The notes beneath the pieces are model-generated. The model searched no databases. It was not told the origin of the DNA and was given only the letters and a program-made list of their open reading frames with translations. This document shows, one piece after another, positions 1 to 8,633 of a stretch of 46,736 nucleotides of DNA. A program made the position numbers and the translations under genes. Numbering within the stretch: the first letter of the stretch is position 1; each line of letters opens with the position of its first letter. The DNA is from Sporosarcina quadrami (lineage in GTDB: Bacteria > Bacillota > Bacilli > Bacillales_A > Planococcaceae), in the NCBI RefSeq assembly GCF_014836615.1, contig NZ_JACSQN010000018.1, forward strand, positions 1-46,736, written 5' to 3'.

Positions 1-93
1 CCCTATCTACATTAGGAGCTTTTTTGTTTATTTGCAAGAGTTTTTCTGTAATATTTTGTACGCTCTTACTGTTTTTTTCTTGCCATTCAACGC

Positions 94-140
94 TGGTGAC
101 CAGTGCCTGTGCAGCGCACAATTCAGTAAATACACACCCC
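94..140. repeat. Degenerate end of the dispersed GTGCCTGTGC repeat family
   Basis: The stretch from AGTGCCTGTGC through CACAATTCAGTAAATAC resembles the left end of the 147-bp repeat seen at 14501 and 29258 and the partial copy at 46465 (GGTGCCTGTGCC followed by TTTAATTCAGTTAATAC). It lies just past the 3' end of the minus-strand SWIM gene. Only the left end is recognisable, so it is a remnant or solo end. The preceding ~90 bases hold T-rich runs but no gene I can support. Confidence 0.4.
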
Positions 141-141
141 A

Positions 142-1791
142 TCACAACAGTTTACTAAGCTCATCAATAAAAGCGGGTCTTCTTTTATACTGCACTTGCA
201 ACTCTTCAACCAAACGAATTTGGACTTCTCGTCCACCAACTTTCTTAAATCGACGCAACATTTGGCAAATCCCTTTATATTGACTCCGGTTGTTTGTCCG
301 GTCAGCCATTTCCTTAATATAAATCTTGAATAAATGAATAGCCTCTTCCTCATGTTCATCCATTAAGTACTTCAAAAAAGGCTCAATATGCGAAGGGTTT
401 GCTCGTACATAGCGAAGCATGGCATCCATGTCTTCTTCCGCCTCAATCAACTGAAGATACACCCTATTATTCTTAGTCTCCAATTCATTTTTCAATCGGG
501 CGTAAAATGAAGGGAAGTCATCCGCAGCAAGGTCTTTCAAGTCCCAGTAGTAATCGAACTCTCCGTCAACTACTAATTCACGCCCTAGAATTATCTGCTC
601 TTTCGACGAGTTCATCTTCTTGTAGGCTGTATAGCGCCATTTTTTCCACCGATTTACTAACCCTTTACAGTCTGCGTCCTTTTTCTCGCCAACCATCGCC
701 AGTTCCACTACGCGCTCATAATTATCATTATCCAATTCAATTTGCAACAATCGTTCGCGAAATGATGGATAGTCTAATTTGTCATGCATAAACTGACGCG
801 CTTCCGCAACAGTACCATGCGTTTGGATCATCTCATACAACAAGTTGTAAATCCGCTCATTCGAATAATGCCCATAGCGATTTCCCGAATCATCTATCCA
901 TAATTCCAATTCACCAATCAATCTCCTGCGTAACGCATCATCTTCCGCAAACGTAGTACTGATGGAAAGTACATCGATGCGATAGTCTATCCATCCTTCA
1001 AACGCTTTGTCTTTCGAAAGCTGAATGAGCTTATCCAGGAGTTCTTTCTGCACATTTACATCTGTCGATTCTTCTGCAATACTTTGTATAATAGTCATTG
1101 TTTGATCAACTAAATCACCAATGGCGCCACCCGAATCATCCGCGTATTGATAAGAATTAACCGCTTCAGTCAGGAGCAAACCGGCAACCTCCATTGCTAT
1201 CAAAGAATCTTCTATCGTTTCGACTCTCTCAAGTACGCGAGTTAAGTCATCCGCAAAATCATCGACATTTCGATAGGAAATATATCCTTCCTTCGCTAAA
1301 AACTTATGGGTAATCGAGTCAATCAGCTCTCTGCAACGATCCAGTTCCACCTGCCTGTCAACGCTTGCGTAGTTGAAAACCAACGTTTTATGCAATACGT
1401 GGTCTTCATCCGCCAAATCGACCAGTATTTCAATCAATTTTTCTTTAGATAAACTTCCTAGAACGTCTCTCAAGTCGGGTTGATTGCTTAGAGAAGCGTT
1501 CTGTTCAGGAAGCTCTCCCTCCTCGAAGTGATCCAGCATTTCATAATAAACCGCAACTTCATGCTTGCAAACCGGTCATAAATCGTAAGGGCAAGTGCAT
1601 GCTGATGAAAGGATCGTATAAAGCTCGTCCATATGTATCGTCACTTCATACAAGTCTGTCCCTTCCACAAAAGCTTTGTATCGGCCCTCGCCCCTATGAG
1701 TAAGATCCTCGACCATTCCCGATGCATAATACTCAAATCCCCGGCCCAGTATAACGCGATTGACCTGATCCTTAAAATGGTAAAGATTCAT
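142..1791 (-). pseudogene. SWIM zinc-finger protein, interrupted by an in-frame TGA
   Basis: This 550-codon reading frame is broken once, by TGA at 1576-1578. The upstream part (about 70 residues) ends C-T-C-P-Y-D-L; the frame continues after the stop as P-V-C-K-H-E. Together they spell a complete SWIM metal-binding motif (CxC...CxH), so the stop lies between its two halves, where GGA (Gly) would be a single-base difference. The rest is a long helical, acidic C-terminal region typical of Bacillus SWIM-domain proteins of unknown function. The start could be the GTG at 1792-1794 or the ATG at 1789-1791; a GAGGGGG ribosome site lies just upstream. Seen directly: the in-frame stop and the motif. 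Inferred: a recent nonsense mutation, possibly tolerated by UGA readthrough, which is known to be leaky in Bacillus, or a sequencing error. SWIM proteins probably bind DNA or protein; no specific role is known here. Confidence 0.85.
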
Positions 1792-1987
1792 CACGTTTCC
1801 CCCTCATGTCTTTTGCAAATATCATATCATATGGAATTCTGGTGCCACTAGATGTCAAGTGACATCGAGTACGTATCGGAATGATGAGATAGACAAAGCC
1901 GTCATTGCTTGAAACGTATGTTCGTTTAGGGTAAGCTTATTCTTAATAGCTACAGTACAAAAGAAAAGCGGCTTAGGGGTGACAAGA

Positions 1988-2980
1988 GTGGAAAATGATA
2001 CGAATTTCTTAATGTACCAAACTGAAGACGGGGAAACAAAAATTAATGTGCGCGTGGAAGATGAGACCGTTTGGATGACGCAGAAAGCGATGGCAGAGTT
2101 GTTTCAGACTACACCACAAAACATTACGCTGCATGTGAAAAATATATACGAAGAAGAGGAATTATCGGAAAATCGAACATGTAAGGAATACTTACAAGTT
2201 CGAGTTGAAGGTTCACGAGAGGTTCATAGAAACGTTAAACACTATAACCTCGGAATGATTATCGCTGTTGGTTTTCGCGTCCGTTCGCATCGCGGCACAC
2301 AATTTCGTCAATGGGCTACAGATAGGCTTAATGAATACCTTGTTAAGGGATTTACAATGGATGATGAACGATTAAAAGAAATACGCAATCTTGGTCAAGA
2401 TTATTTTGACGAACTTCTATCACGAATTCGTGATATTCGTGCTTCTGAGAAACGCTTCTACAATAAAATCACGGACATATATTCGACCTCCATTGACTAC
2501 TCGCCAAATGTGCAAATGACGAAAGACTTTTTTGCAAGAGTCCAAAATAAATTGCATTTTGCTATTCATGGCCATACAGCATCAGAACTGATTAAGCAGC
2601 GTGCTGATGCAACCAAAGACAATATGGGGTTAACTACTTGGAAAGGAGATCAGATTAGAAAAGACGACGTTACTATTGCTAAAAATTATTTAACGGAGAG
2701 TGAGCTAGATGATTTAAACCGAATTGTCACAATGTATTTGGATTATGCCGAATCCCAAGCGAAAAAACAAAAGCCGATGTACATGAAAGACTGGACGGAA
2801 AAATTAGATGCTTTTTTAGAATTCAATGAGCATGAAATTCTCAAAAACTCGGGGAAAGTCAGCAAGAGAGTAGCGGACCAGTTAGCAAAAGAGCAATATG
2901 ACATCTTCCAACAACAACGATTATCAAAACCTGGGAAAGATGATTTTGATAGGTTTTTAGCAGAAAAGCGATTTAGATAA
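1988..2980 (+). CDS. RhuM-family (virulence protein RhuM, COG3943) protein
   Basis: The protein matches the RhuM family throughout. It has an N-terminal region around VWMTQKAMAELF that resembles a helix-turn-helix, then the conserved HYNLGMIIAVGFRVRSHRG and QFRQWATDRLNEYLVKGF segments, and a charged helical C-terminus. About 330 residues is usual for the family, so it looks complete. I prefer the GTG at 1988 because AGGGGTGA sits about seven bases before it; an in-frame GTG at 1979 overlaps that site. RhuM proteins were named from a Salmonella pathogenicity island, have no settled biochemical function, and are often found in mobile or defence islands, sometimes beside restriction-modification genes. 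Here the gene stands alone between two broken genes, with no partner in an operon. Confidence 0.85.
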   Translation: MENDTNFLMYQTEDGETKINVRVEDETVWMTQKAMAELFQTTPQNITLHVKNIYEEEELSENRTCKEYLQVRVEGSREVHRNVKHYNLGMIIAVGFRVRSHRGTQFRQWATDRLNEYLVKGFTMDDERLKEIRNLGQDYFDELLSRIRDIRASEKRFYNKITDIYSTSIDYSPNVQMTKDFFARVQNKLHFAIHGHTASELIKQRADATKDNMGLTTWKGDQIRKDDVTIAKNYLTESELDDLNRIVTMYLDYAESQAKKQKPMYMKDWTEKLDAFLEFNEHEILKNSGKVSKRVADQLAKEQYDIFQQQRLSKPGKDDFDRFLAEKRFR

Positions 2981-3177
2981 AGTCAATCTACAGACGTGGA
3001 CACTATAGCATTCGACTCACTGAAACATCAATTAAAAAAGTACCCCCCTCCGCTAACTCATTATCACTTTGAAGTGAGAACTAGTTAAAGGATTACTAGA
3101 AGTTGAGATGGAAATCGGCTCTTCGACTTATAAGGGGAAGTAGTCTATATGGAAACCTATATCGCATAGAAAAGACG

Positions 3178-3960
3178 GTGATTCATTTGTTGGAAGTCCC
3201 TTCAGACTTAGTGGCGATGATAGACGGATCCACATGGAAACCCATTACAATCGGTCATTCAGAAGCTAGTACGTATTTATTGGAAGGCATGCAGGATAAT
3301 TACTATTTGAAAGTGCAGCGACAGGGCTCTGCGTAGTCTCTTCGTGTTGAAAAAGAAAAGATGGAGTGGGTGGCCGGGCAACTCCCAGTGTCGCGTGTCC
3401 TTTTCTACGGGGAGGAGGCGTCGAACGAGTATTTATTGGCCACTGAAGTGGATGGTGTAAATGCTGCCGTCCCATCACATCTTAGCAATTTGCCTTCCGT
3501 GTTAGGGTCGTTAGGTGCGGGGCTGAAGAGGATCCATCGCGTGCCGATCGATAACTGCCCGTTCGATCAAAGGCTAGATAGGAAGCTAGCGGAAGCGAGA
3601 AGACGGGTGGACCAAAATCTCGTGGACGAGGATCATTTCGATGCAGAGCGTATCGGGAAGACAGCGGTGGAGCTTTTCGGACTGCTCCTCTCGCAAAAGC
3701 CTCACCAGGAAGAACTTGTCTTTGCGCATGGGGATTTTTGTTTGCCGAATGTGTTGATCGCTAACGATGAGGTGAGCGGTTTCATCGACTGGGGAAGAGC
3801 GGGCATTGCGGACAAGTACCAGGATCTGGCGTTGGCAATACGGAGCATCACCTCAAAGTTCGGCAAGGAATTTGTCCCGTTTTTTCTGACGGGTTATGGC
3901 CTAGCAGAAGTGGATGAAGAAAGGGTTTTTTATTATCAATTGCTGGATGAGTTTTTTTGA
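3178..3960 (+). pseudogene. APH(3')-type aminoglycoside phosphotransferase family, cut by in-frame TAG
   Basis: The frame reads as a nearly full-length kinase of the APH(3') fold: an N-lobe around WKPITIGHSEASTYLLEG and YLKVQ, then SLRVEKEKMEWVAGQLPV, the catalytic loop HGDFCLPNVLI and the metal-binding segment FIDWGRAGIADKYQDLALA, ending with YYQLLDEFF as in the family. The only lesion is a TAG at 3334-3336, between the N-lobe lysine strand and the following helix; both halves are in the same frame. The true start is uncertain: a GTG at 3178 after AAAAGACG is reasonable, and the open frame extends to 3103. As read, no intact kinase can be made, so a resistance phenotype should not be inferred. 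A kinase for another substrate is equally possible. Confidence 0.8.
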
Positions 3961-3999
3961 AGAACTCACTCCCTACATACTTTTGAAAGGATGATGACC

Positions 4000-4989
4000 G
4001 TGCCGCATACGCCCATCCCGGCAAGAGAACGCCTGCTTGAAGTGATCCACATCCTGGAGGCCTATTCAGACGAAGAGGATAAGCTGTCGATCCATGATAT
4101 ACATAGCCGTTTCCCCGAAGACGCGCAAGTGGGCATCGGGGCAGTGCGGGAAGATGTAGCAGCGCTTGAAGAATCCATTGTGTTCCCGGTTTCTCCAGTG
4201 CAAGAGAAACTAGGCATGCCAAAGCATTATTATTATGACGGCAGGCCGTTTGAAATCCACGAACTCCGCTTGCTCATGGATGCGATCAGTGCCGCAAAAT
4301 TCATCTCTCGGCCTGAAACCGATCGTTTGCTCATGAAAATCCGTAAGCTGACAAGCCGGAGACTAGCAAAACAATTGACGAATGAACTGCATGTGGCGGA
4401 ACCTTCAGCGCAAGACGCCACCAATATCGTTGCAACCGTCCAACTGCTCCATGAAGCAATCCACGATAAACGCATCGTTGCCTTCCAATACGGCCGCTAT
4501 GGAACAGACCTTCAGTTCAAGTTAAGCAATGAAGGGCAAGACTACGTCATCCATCCACTCGGCCTCGTCTGGAACAATGACCGTTATTATCTCATTGCCT
4601 ATTTCCCCCTGGCAGAAGAGATCCGACAATACCGGGTCGACCGGATGCGGAACGTCCGTGTGCAGGACGAGCCATTTGTACCTGCCCCGTACTTCGACCT
4701 GCATACATACACAAAAAAGATGTTCCATATGTTCGGCGGCGAACTCATCTCATTGGAAGCGAGATTTGCCGCTCAGCTCATTAATGTCGTCATCGACCGA
4801 TTCGGCCTGGATGCCAATATACAAGATCATGAGGACGGGACGTTCCTTTTGAAAGCGCAAGTTTCGATGAGTGAAGGGCTCGTCCGTTGGTTGTTCCGGT
4901 GGGGCGGTGACGTAAAAGTCATCCATCCTCAACAACTTGTCAGTCGAATGAAAGAGGAAGCGGAAAAGATGTATAAGCATTATCACTAA
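4000..4989 (+). CDS. HTH-WYL domain transcriptional regulator
   Basis: The N-terminal ~60 residues form a winged-helix type domain (ERLLEVIHILEAY through VREDVAALEE). The centre carries a WYL domain, with the strand IVAFQYGRY and the segment VIHPLGLVWNNDRYYLIAYF followed by IRQYRVDRMRNV. The C-terminal ~90 residues resemble the WCX extension. WYL proteins usually bind a nucleotide or nucleic-acid ligand and act as regulators, often in defence or DNA-damage contexts. AAAGG at 3986-3990 best supports the GTG at 4000; ATGs at 3991 and 3994 are in frame but very close to that site. The gene follows the broken kinase by about 40 bases and is followed by an inverted repeat at 4988. Its target genes cannot be told from the sequence. 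Confidence 0.85.
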   Translation: MPHTPIPARERLLEVIHILEAYSDEEDKLSIHDIHSRFPEDAQVGIGAVREDVAALEESIVFPVSPVQEKLGMPKHYYYDGRPFEIHELRLLMDAISAAKFISRPETDRLLMKIRKLTSRRLAKQLTNELHVAEPSAQDATNIVATVQLLHEAIHDKRIVAFQYGRYGTDLQFKLSNEGQDYVIHPLGLVWNNDRYYLIAYFPLAEEIRQYRVDRMRNVRVQDEPFVPAPYFDLHTYTKKMFHMFGGELISLEARFAAQLINVVIDRFGLDANIQDHEDGTFLLKAQVSMSEGLVRWLFRWGGDVKVIHPQQLVSRMKEEAEKMYKHYH

Positions 4990-5013
4990 CCTTTGCGGAT
5001 ATCCGTAAAGGTT
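4988..5013 (+). terminator. Palindrome after the WYL gene, possible terminator
   Basis: AACCTTTGCGGAT (4988-5000) is followed immediately by ATCCGTAAAGGTT (5001-5013), a 13-bp inverted repeat with one G-T wobble. A TTCTTCTTCTC tract follows. The stem is strong but the T-tract is imperfect. Confidence 0.5.
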
Positions 5014-5065
5014 CTTCTTCTCGTGCCTTTAGAATGAAGGAGAAAGAAAAAAGGAGGGCATTGGA

Positions 5066-5698
5066 ATGAAGAAATTAATGATGATTTGCAGTATGTTCGT
5101 ACTAATGACACTCGCGGCTTGTGGGGATATTGACGAGAAAAATACCCGGGAAGTGAAGTCAAGTGCGGACGTTGCTTCAGAAACCGACGAAGCGACGGAT
5201 GCAGAAAAAGAGGAAGTTGAAGAAAAAGAAAAGCCTGTCGGTACGCGGTCCAACCCATTGCCATTCGGTGACACGATCACGGTAAAAGAAAATATTTACG
5301 ACGACAGCTTCAATTCCTACGAATCATTCGTCGACATTACACTTCTTGAAACAATTCAGGGCGACGAAGCGTGGAAACTGATCGAAGCGGAAAATATGTT
5401 CAATGAACCGGCGGATGACGGATTCGAATATGTGCTGGTGAAAGTAAAAGGATTCCTGAAAGAGTCCGAAACCGAAGATGACAGCCTCTATTTCAGCAGC
5501 ATGAATTTCAAATTCGTGTCGAATGAAGGGGAAGTGTATGACTGGAAAACCGCGGTCATTCCGAATGAGTTGTCAAAAGAGCTTTACAATGGCGGCACCG
5601 CGGAAGGCTACATCGCCAATCAAGTAAAAGTCGGCGATGACTTTAAGATTTCCTATAACTCGAGCGAAGGATCACCGGTATTCTTTTTTGTGAAATAA
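5066..5698 (+). CDS. Lipoprotein with a DUF4352-like C-terminal domain
   Basis: The N-terminus is a lipoprotein signal: MKKLMMICSMFVLMTLAACG, with lipobox LAAC and the cysteine near residue 19. A low-complexity Glu/Lys/Asp linker (to about residue 60) follows. The rest (GTRSNPLPFGDTITVKEN onward) is a beta-rich domain resembling DUF4352, which in Firmicutes is typical of surface lipoproteins of unknown function. It should be anchored to the outer face of the membrane. AAAGGAGG with suitable spacing precedes the ATG. It is followed after a few bases by a second lipoprotein gene, so the two are probably co-transcribed. Confidence 0.85.
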   Translation: MKKLMMICSMFVLMTLAACGDIDEKNTREVKSSADVASETDEATDAEKEEVEEKEKPVGTRSNPLPFGDTITVKENIYDDSFNSYESFVDITLLETIQGDEAWKLIEAENMFNEPADDGFEYVLVKVKGFLKESETEDDSLYFSSMNFKFVSNEGEVYDWKTAVIPNELSKELYNGGTAEGYIANQVKVGDDFKISYNSSEGSPVFFFVK

Positions 5699-5717
5699 AG
5701 AAGTGGAGATGAAATTG

Positions 5718-6341
5718 ATGAAGAAAAAACTGTTGGCAATCCTGTTGTTATCGACTCTCACCTTGGCGGCTTGTTCATCAAAGGATGACGCTAGCGAAAA
5801 AGTGGATAACGGCAAACAAGAAGAGAAAAAGACGGAAGAAACGAACGGAGCAGTTGCCGTCGATAAAGGGCTAATGAACGTCGAAGTGACAATCCCCGCC
5901 TCCTTCCTGGAAGGCGAAGACATCGACGCCGTCGTAGCCGAAGCAAAAGAAGACGGCATCAAAGACGCCAAGAAAAACGCAGACGGATCCGTTACATACA
6001 AAATGACCAAAGCGAAGCACAAAGAAATGATGCAGGAAATGAAAACGAACGCAACGGAGTATATCGAAGACCTCATCAACAATGAAGACTTCACCTCCAT
6101 CAATGACATCACCTACAACAAAGACTTCTCCAAATTCACACTGGAAGTCGACAAAGAAGCATTCGAAAACAGCTTCGACGGATTCGCAGCAATGGGACTC
6201 GCGATGTCTGGGATGTTTTATCAGTTGTTTGATGGGGTGGATACAGAGAAGTTGAGCGTGACGATCGATACGGTTGATTATAGTAGTGGGGAAGTGTTTG
6301 GCACGGTGAATTATCCGGAAGCGTTTGAGGATGGGGAGTGA
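5718..6341 (+). CDS. Lipoprotein of unknown function
   Basis: The protein starts MKKKLLAILLLSTLTLAACS, a clear lipoprotein signal with lipobox LAAC. A charged linker leads to a ~150-residue domain with VEVTIPASFLEGEDIDAVV and TEYIEDLINNEDFTSINDI. I do not recognise the domain by name; similar proteins occur as hypothetical lipoproteins in Bacillales. The ATG at 5718 is preferred over the upstream in-frame GTG (5703) and ATG (5709) because GTGGAGATG forms its ribosome site and because the signal peptide then begins correctly. It lies about 20 bases after the previous lipoprotein gene and ends in front of a weak terminator. Confidence 0.8.
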   Translation: MKKKLLAILLLSTLTLAACSSKDDASEKVDNGKQEEKKTEETNGAVAVDKGLMNVEVTIPASFLEGEDIDAVVAEAKEDGIKDAKKNADGSVTYKMTKAKHKEMMQEMKTNATEYIEDLINNEDFTSINDITYNKDFSKFTLEVDKEAFENSFDGFAAMGLAMSGMFYQLFDGVDTEKLSVTIDTVDYSSGEVFGTVNYPEAFEDGE

Positions 6342-6355
6342 GGAATGAGAGTCGA

Positions 6356-6379
6356 GGGCTGATGCTTTCGGCTTTTTTT
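6356..6379 (+). terminator. Weak intrinsic terminator after the lipoprotein pair
   Basis: A short stem GCTGA (6358-6362) / TCGGC (6368-6372) is followed by a run of seven T. In the remaining bases up to 6640 I see AT-rich DNA that probably carries the promoter of the next gene, but no confident -35/-10 pair and no gene. Confidence 0.5.
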
Positions 6380-6640
6380 ATCTTCAAAAATGAAGCTCTA
6401 CCAATGGGCGGTAATGCTAGGACGTTGATAAGTGTATCATGCAACCCCTTTTTTTGGTAAAACTGACCTAGTAGTGTAGTTATTTCTTTGAGAAATACAT
6501 AATATGATAAGTTACTTACAATGATTTCCTGAAACTATACAGATGTTATGGTAATATTGAATTAATGATAATCTAATAAATTAAACCATATAGACTACGT
6601 TCATCTACTAGAACCTTGTAATGAGAAAGAGGGTTAGCAT

Positions 6641-8578
6641 ATGATCATTTATGAATCGACAAAAGAACAGTTCGTCGGTGATATTGTTAATGAATTACTT
6701 GTTGATCGATTGTACAACTCCTATCAGCAGAAGATCGGTCGTACTTCGAAAGCTGAAATCAGGTCATGGGAAAATTCCTTACAAAAGATGTCCAATGTCA
6801 TGCAGGATGAGGCCATTCCTAACGATGCTTCTGTCGCTATCGAATTCAACATACCGAATACATCCAAGCGGGTAGACTTTCTGATTGCTGGTAACGACGG
6901 CCAACAAGATCACGTTGTCATTGTGGAATTGAAACAATGGGAAGTCGTGGAAAAAGTTCCGACACGTGACGCAATCGTGAAAACATACCTTGGGAAAGGA
7001 AATCGTGAGACAACTCATCCTTCCTATCAGGCCTGGTCATATGCAGCGCTCATTGAAGACTTCAACGAAAACGTCCAGAAGCAGGAAATCCAGTTGAAGC
7101 CCTGTGCATATTTACATAATTACAGAAAGACAGAAAATGATCCTCTTACAGATCCTCATTATGAAGATCATCTGGAGAAAGCACCAGTGTTTTCCAAAGG
7201 GGAGATAGAAAAATTACGCTCGTTCATCAAGAAATACATAAAACTAGGCGACCGAAATAAGCTGATCTATCAGATTGAAAACGGCCGGATTCGACCTTCT
7301 AAATCACTACAAGATTCATTGAATAACATGTTGAAGGGCAACGAAGAATTCATCATGATCGATGAGCAAAAAGTGTTCTTTGAAGAGGCATTCCACAAAG
7401 CAATCGAAGCTGCTAATACGGATACGAAGCAAGTTATGATCGTTGAAGGGGGACCTGGCACAGGAAAGTCCGTGCTCGCCATCAATTTACTAGTCAAATT
7501 GATCAACGAGGGGCTTGTCGCTATGTATGTAACGAAGAACTCCACGCCTCGAGATGTGTATTCCATTAAGCTCAAAGGTGATTTTAAAAAGACTCATATT
7601 GATAATTTGTTTAAAAGCTCAGGTAGCTTTACTAAGGTGGATGAGAATGAGTTTGATGTATTGATTATTGATGAAGCGCACCGATTAAATGAGAAATCGG
7701 GTTTTTATGGAAATATGGGTGAAAATCAAGTCAAGGAACTAATCAAAGGCTCGACATTCACGATATTCTTCATCGATGAAAATCAAAAAGTGACGTTGAG
7801 TGACATAGGAAGTGTTGATTTAATCAAGCAGTACGCTAAAGAGTATGAAGCAGATGTTATTTCGTGTAGCTTGACTTCGCAATTCCGTTGTGGAGGTTCT
7901 GATGGATATATCGCATGGCTGGATGATGTACTCCAAATTAGAAATACAGCGAATATGAATGATCTTGGTATGGATTATGATGTAAGAGTGTATGACAACC
8001 CCAATGAAATGCTAGCTGACATTGAAGCATTAAATAGTAAAAACAATAAATCACGGGTCATGGCGGGTTATTGTTGGGAATGGCCAACAAAGAAACGCAA
8101 AGATGTAAATCACCACGACATTCAGATTCCAGAATACGATTTCAGTATGAGTTGGAATGTCGAAAATACATGGGCAATCGAGAATTCTTCAGTCAGAGAA
8201 GCAGGGTGTATTCATACTGCTCAGGGATTGGAGTTTGACTATGTCGGCGTCATCATTGGCGATGATATGCGGTTCGAAGATGGACAAGTAATCACAGATT
8301 TTACTAAGCGTGCCAAAGGGGATAAAACCTTAAATGGCATTAAAGGAATTGCGAAGAAAGATCCTGAAAAAGCACATACGCTGGCTGACCCGATTATCCG
8401 GAATACATATAGGACATTGATGACGCGTGGGCAGAAGGGATGTTTTGTGTATTGTACAGATCCGGGATTGAAGGAGTATTTGGAAGAGCGATTGGAGAAG
8501 GTTTCGCTTTATAAGAAGGATAGGGAAAAGTTGTTGTATTTGGTGGATGTAAAGCAAGAATATAATATGAAAAAATAA
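6641..8578 (+). CDS. PD-(D/E)XK nuclease-like + DUF2075 (Schlafen-group-3-like) DNA/RNA helicase
   Basis: The N-terminal ~220 residues contain a restriction-endonuclease-like core: D79 in RVDFLIAG and E96-x-K98 in VIVELKQW. The second part is a superfamily-1 type helicase/NTPase of the DUF2075 group: Walker A GGPGTGKS (270-277), Walker B with DEAH (344-347) in VLIIDEAHRL, an SQFRCGGSDGYIAWLDDVL segment, TAQGLEFDYVGVIIGDDM and a C-terminal RGQKGCFVYCTD. Proteins of this kind are frequent in defence islands; the inferred activity is ATP-dependent nucleic-acid processing with an attached nuclease. At 645 residues it looks complete. The ATG follows GAAAGAGGG. It ends 55 bases before the AT-rich coiled-coil/McrB operon and could be a component of it or a separate one-gene system; the strong ribosome site of the next gene and the change in base composition favour caution. 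Confidence 0.85.
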   Translation: MIIYESTKEQFVGDIVNELLVDRLYNSYQQKIGRTSKAEIRSWENSLQKMSNVMQDEAIPNDASVAIEFNIPNTSKRVDFLIAGNDGQQDHVVIVELKQWEVVEKVPTRDAIVKTYLGKGNRETTHPSYQAWSYAALIEDFNENVQKQEIQLKPCAYLHNYRKTENDPLTDPHYEDHLEKAPVFSKGEIEKLRSFIKKYIKLGDRNKLIYQIENGRIRPSKSLQDSLNNMLKGNEEFIMIDEQKVFFEEAFHKAIEAANTDTKQVMIVEGGPGTGKSVLAINLLVKLINEGLVAMYVTKNSTPRDVYSIKLKGDFKKTHIDNLFKSSGSFTKVDENEFDVLIIDEAHRLNEKSGFYGNMGENQVKELIKGSTFTIFFIDENQKVTLSDIGSVDLIKQYAKEYEADVISCSLTSQFRCGGSDGYIAWLDDVLQIRNTANMNDLGMDYDVRVYDNPNEMLADIEALNSKNNKSRVMAGYCWEWPTKKRKDVNHHDIQIPEYDFSMSWNVENTWAIENSSVREAGCIHTAQGLEFDYVGVIIGDDMRFEDGQVITDFTKRAKGDKTLNGIKGIAKKDPEKAHTLADPIIRNTYRTLMTRGQKGCFVYCTDPGLKEYLEERLEKVSLYKKDREKLLYLVDVKQEYNMKK

Positions 8579-8633
8579 AAAGTGTGAGGGTGTTTAGAAC
8601 AGTAAGCAGATTATTTATTAGGGGGAGACGTCA

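Noticed and set aside
1576..1578. Selenocysteine or programmed recoding at the TGA in the SWIM gene
   Set aside because: The position corresponds to a non-conserved Gly between metal ligands rather than a Cys, and I saw no SECIS-like hairpin after it; plain nonsense mutation or error is simpler.
5672..6112. Minus-strand 146-codon frame opposite the second lipoprotein
   Set aside because: The plus strand has a lipobox and a good ribosome site; the minus frame is Ser/Phe-rich shadow text.
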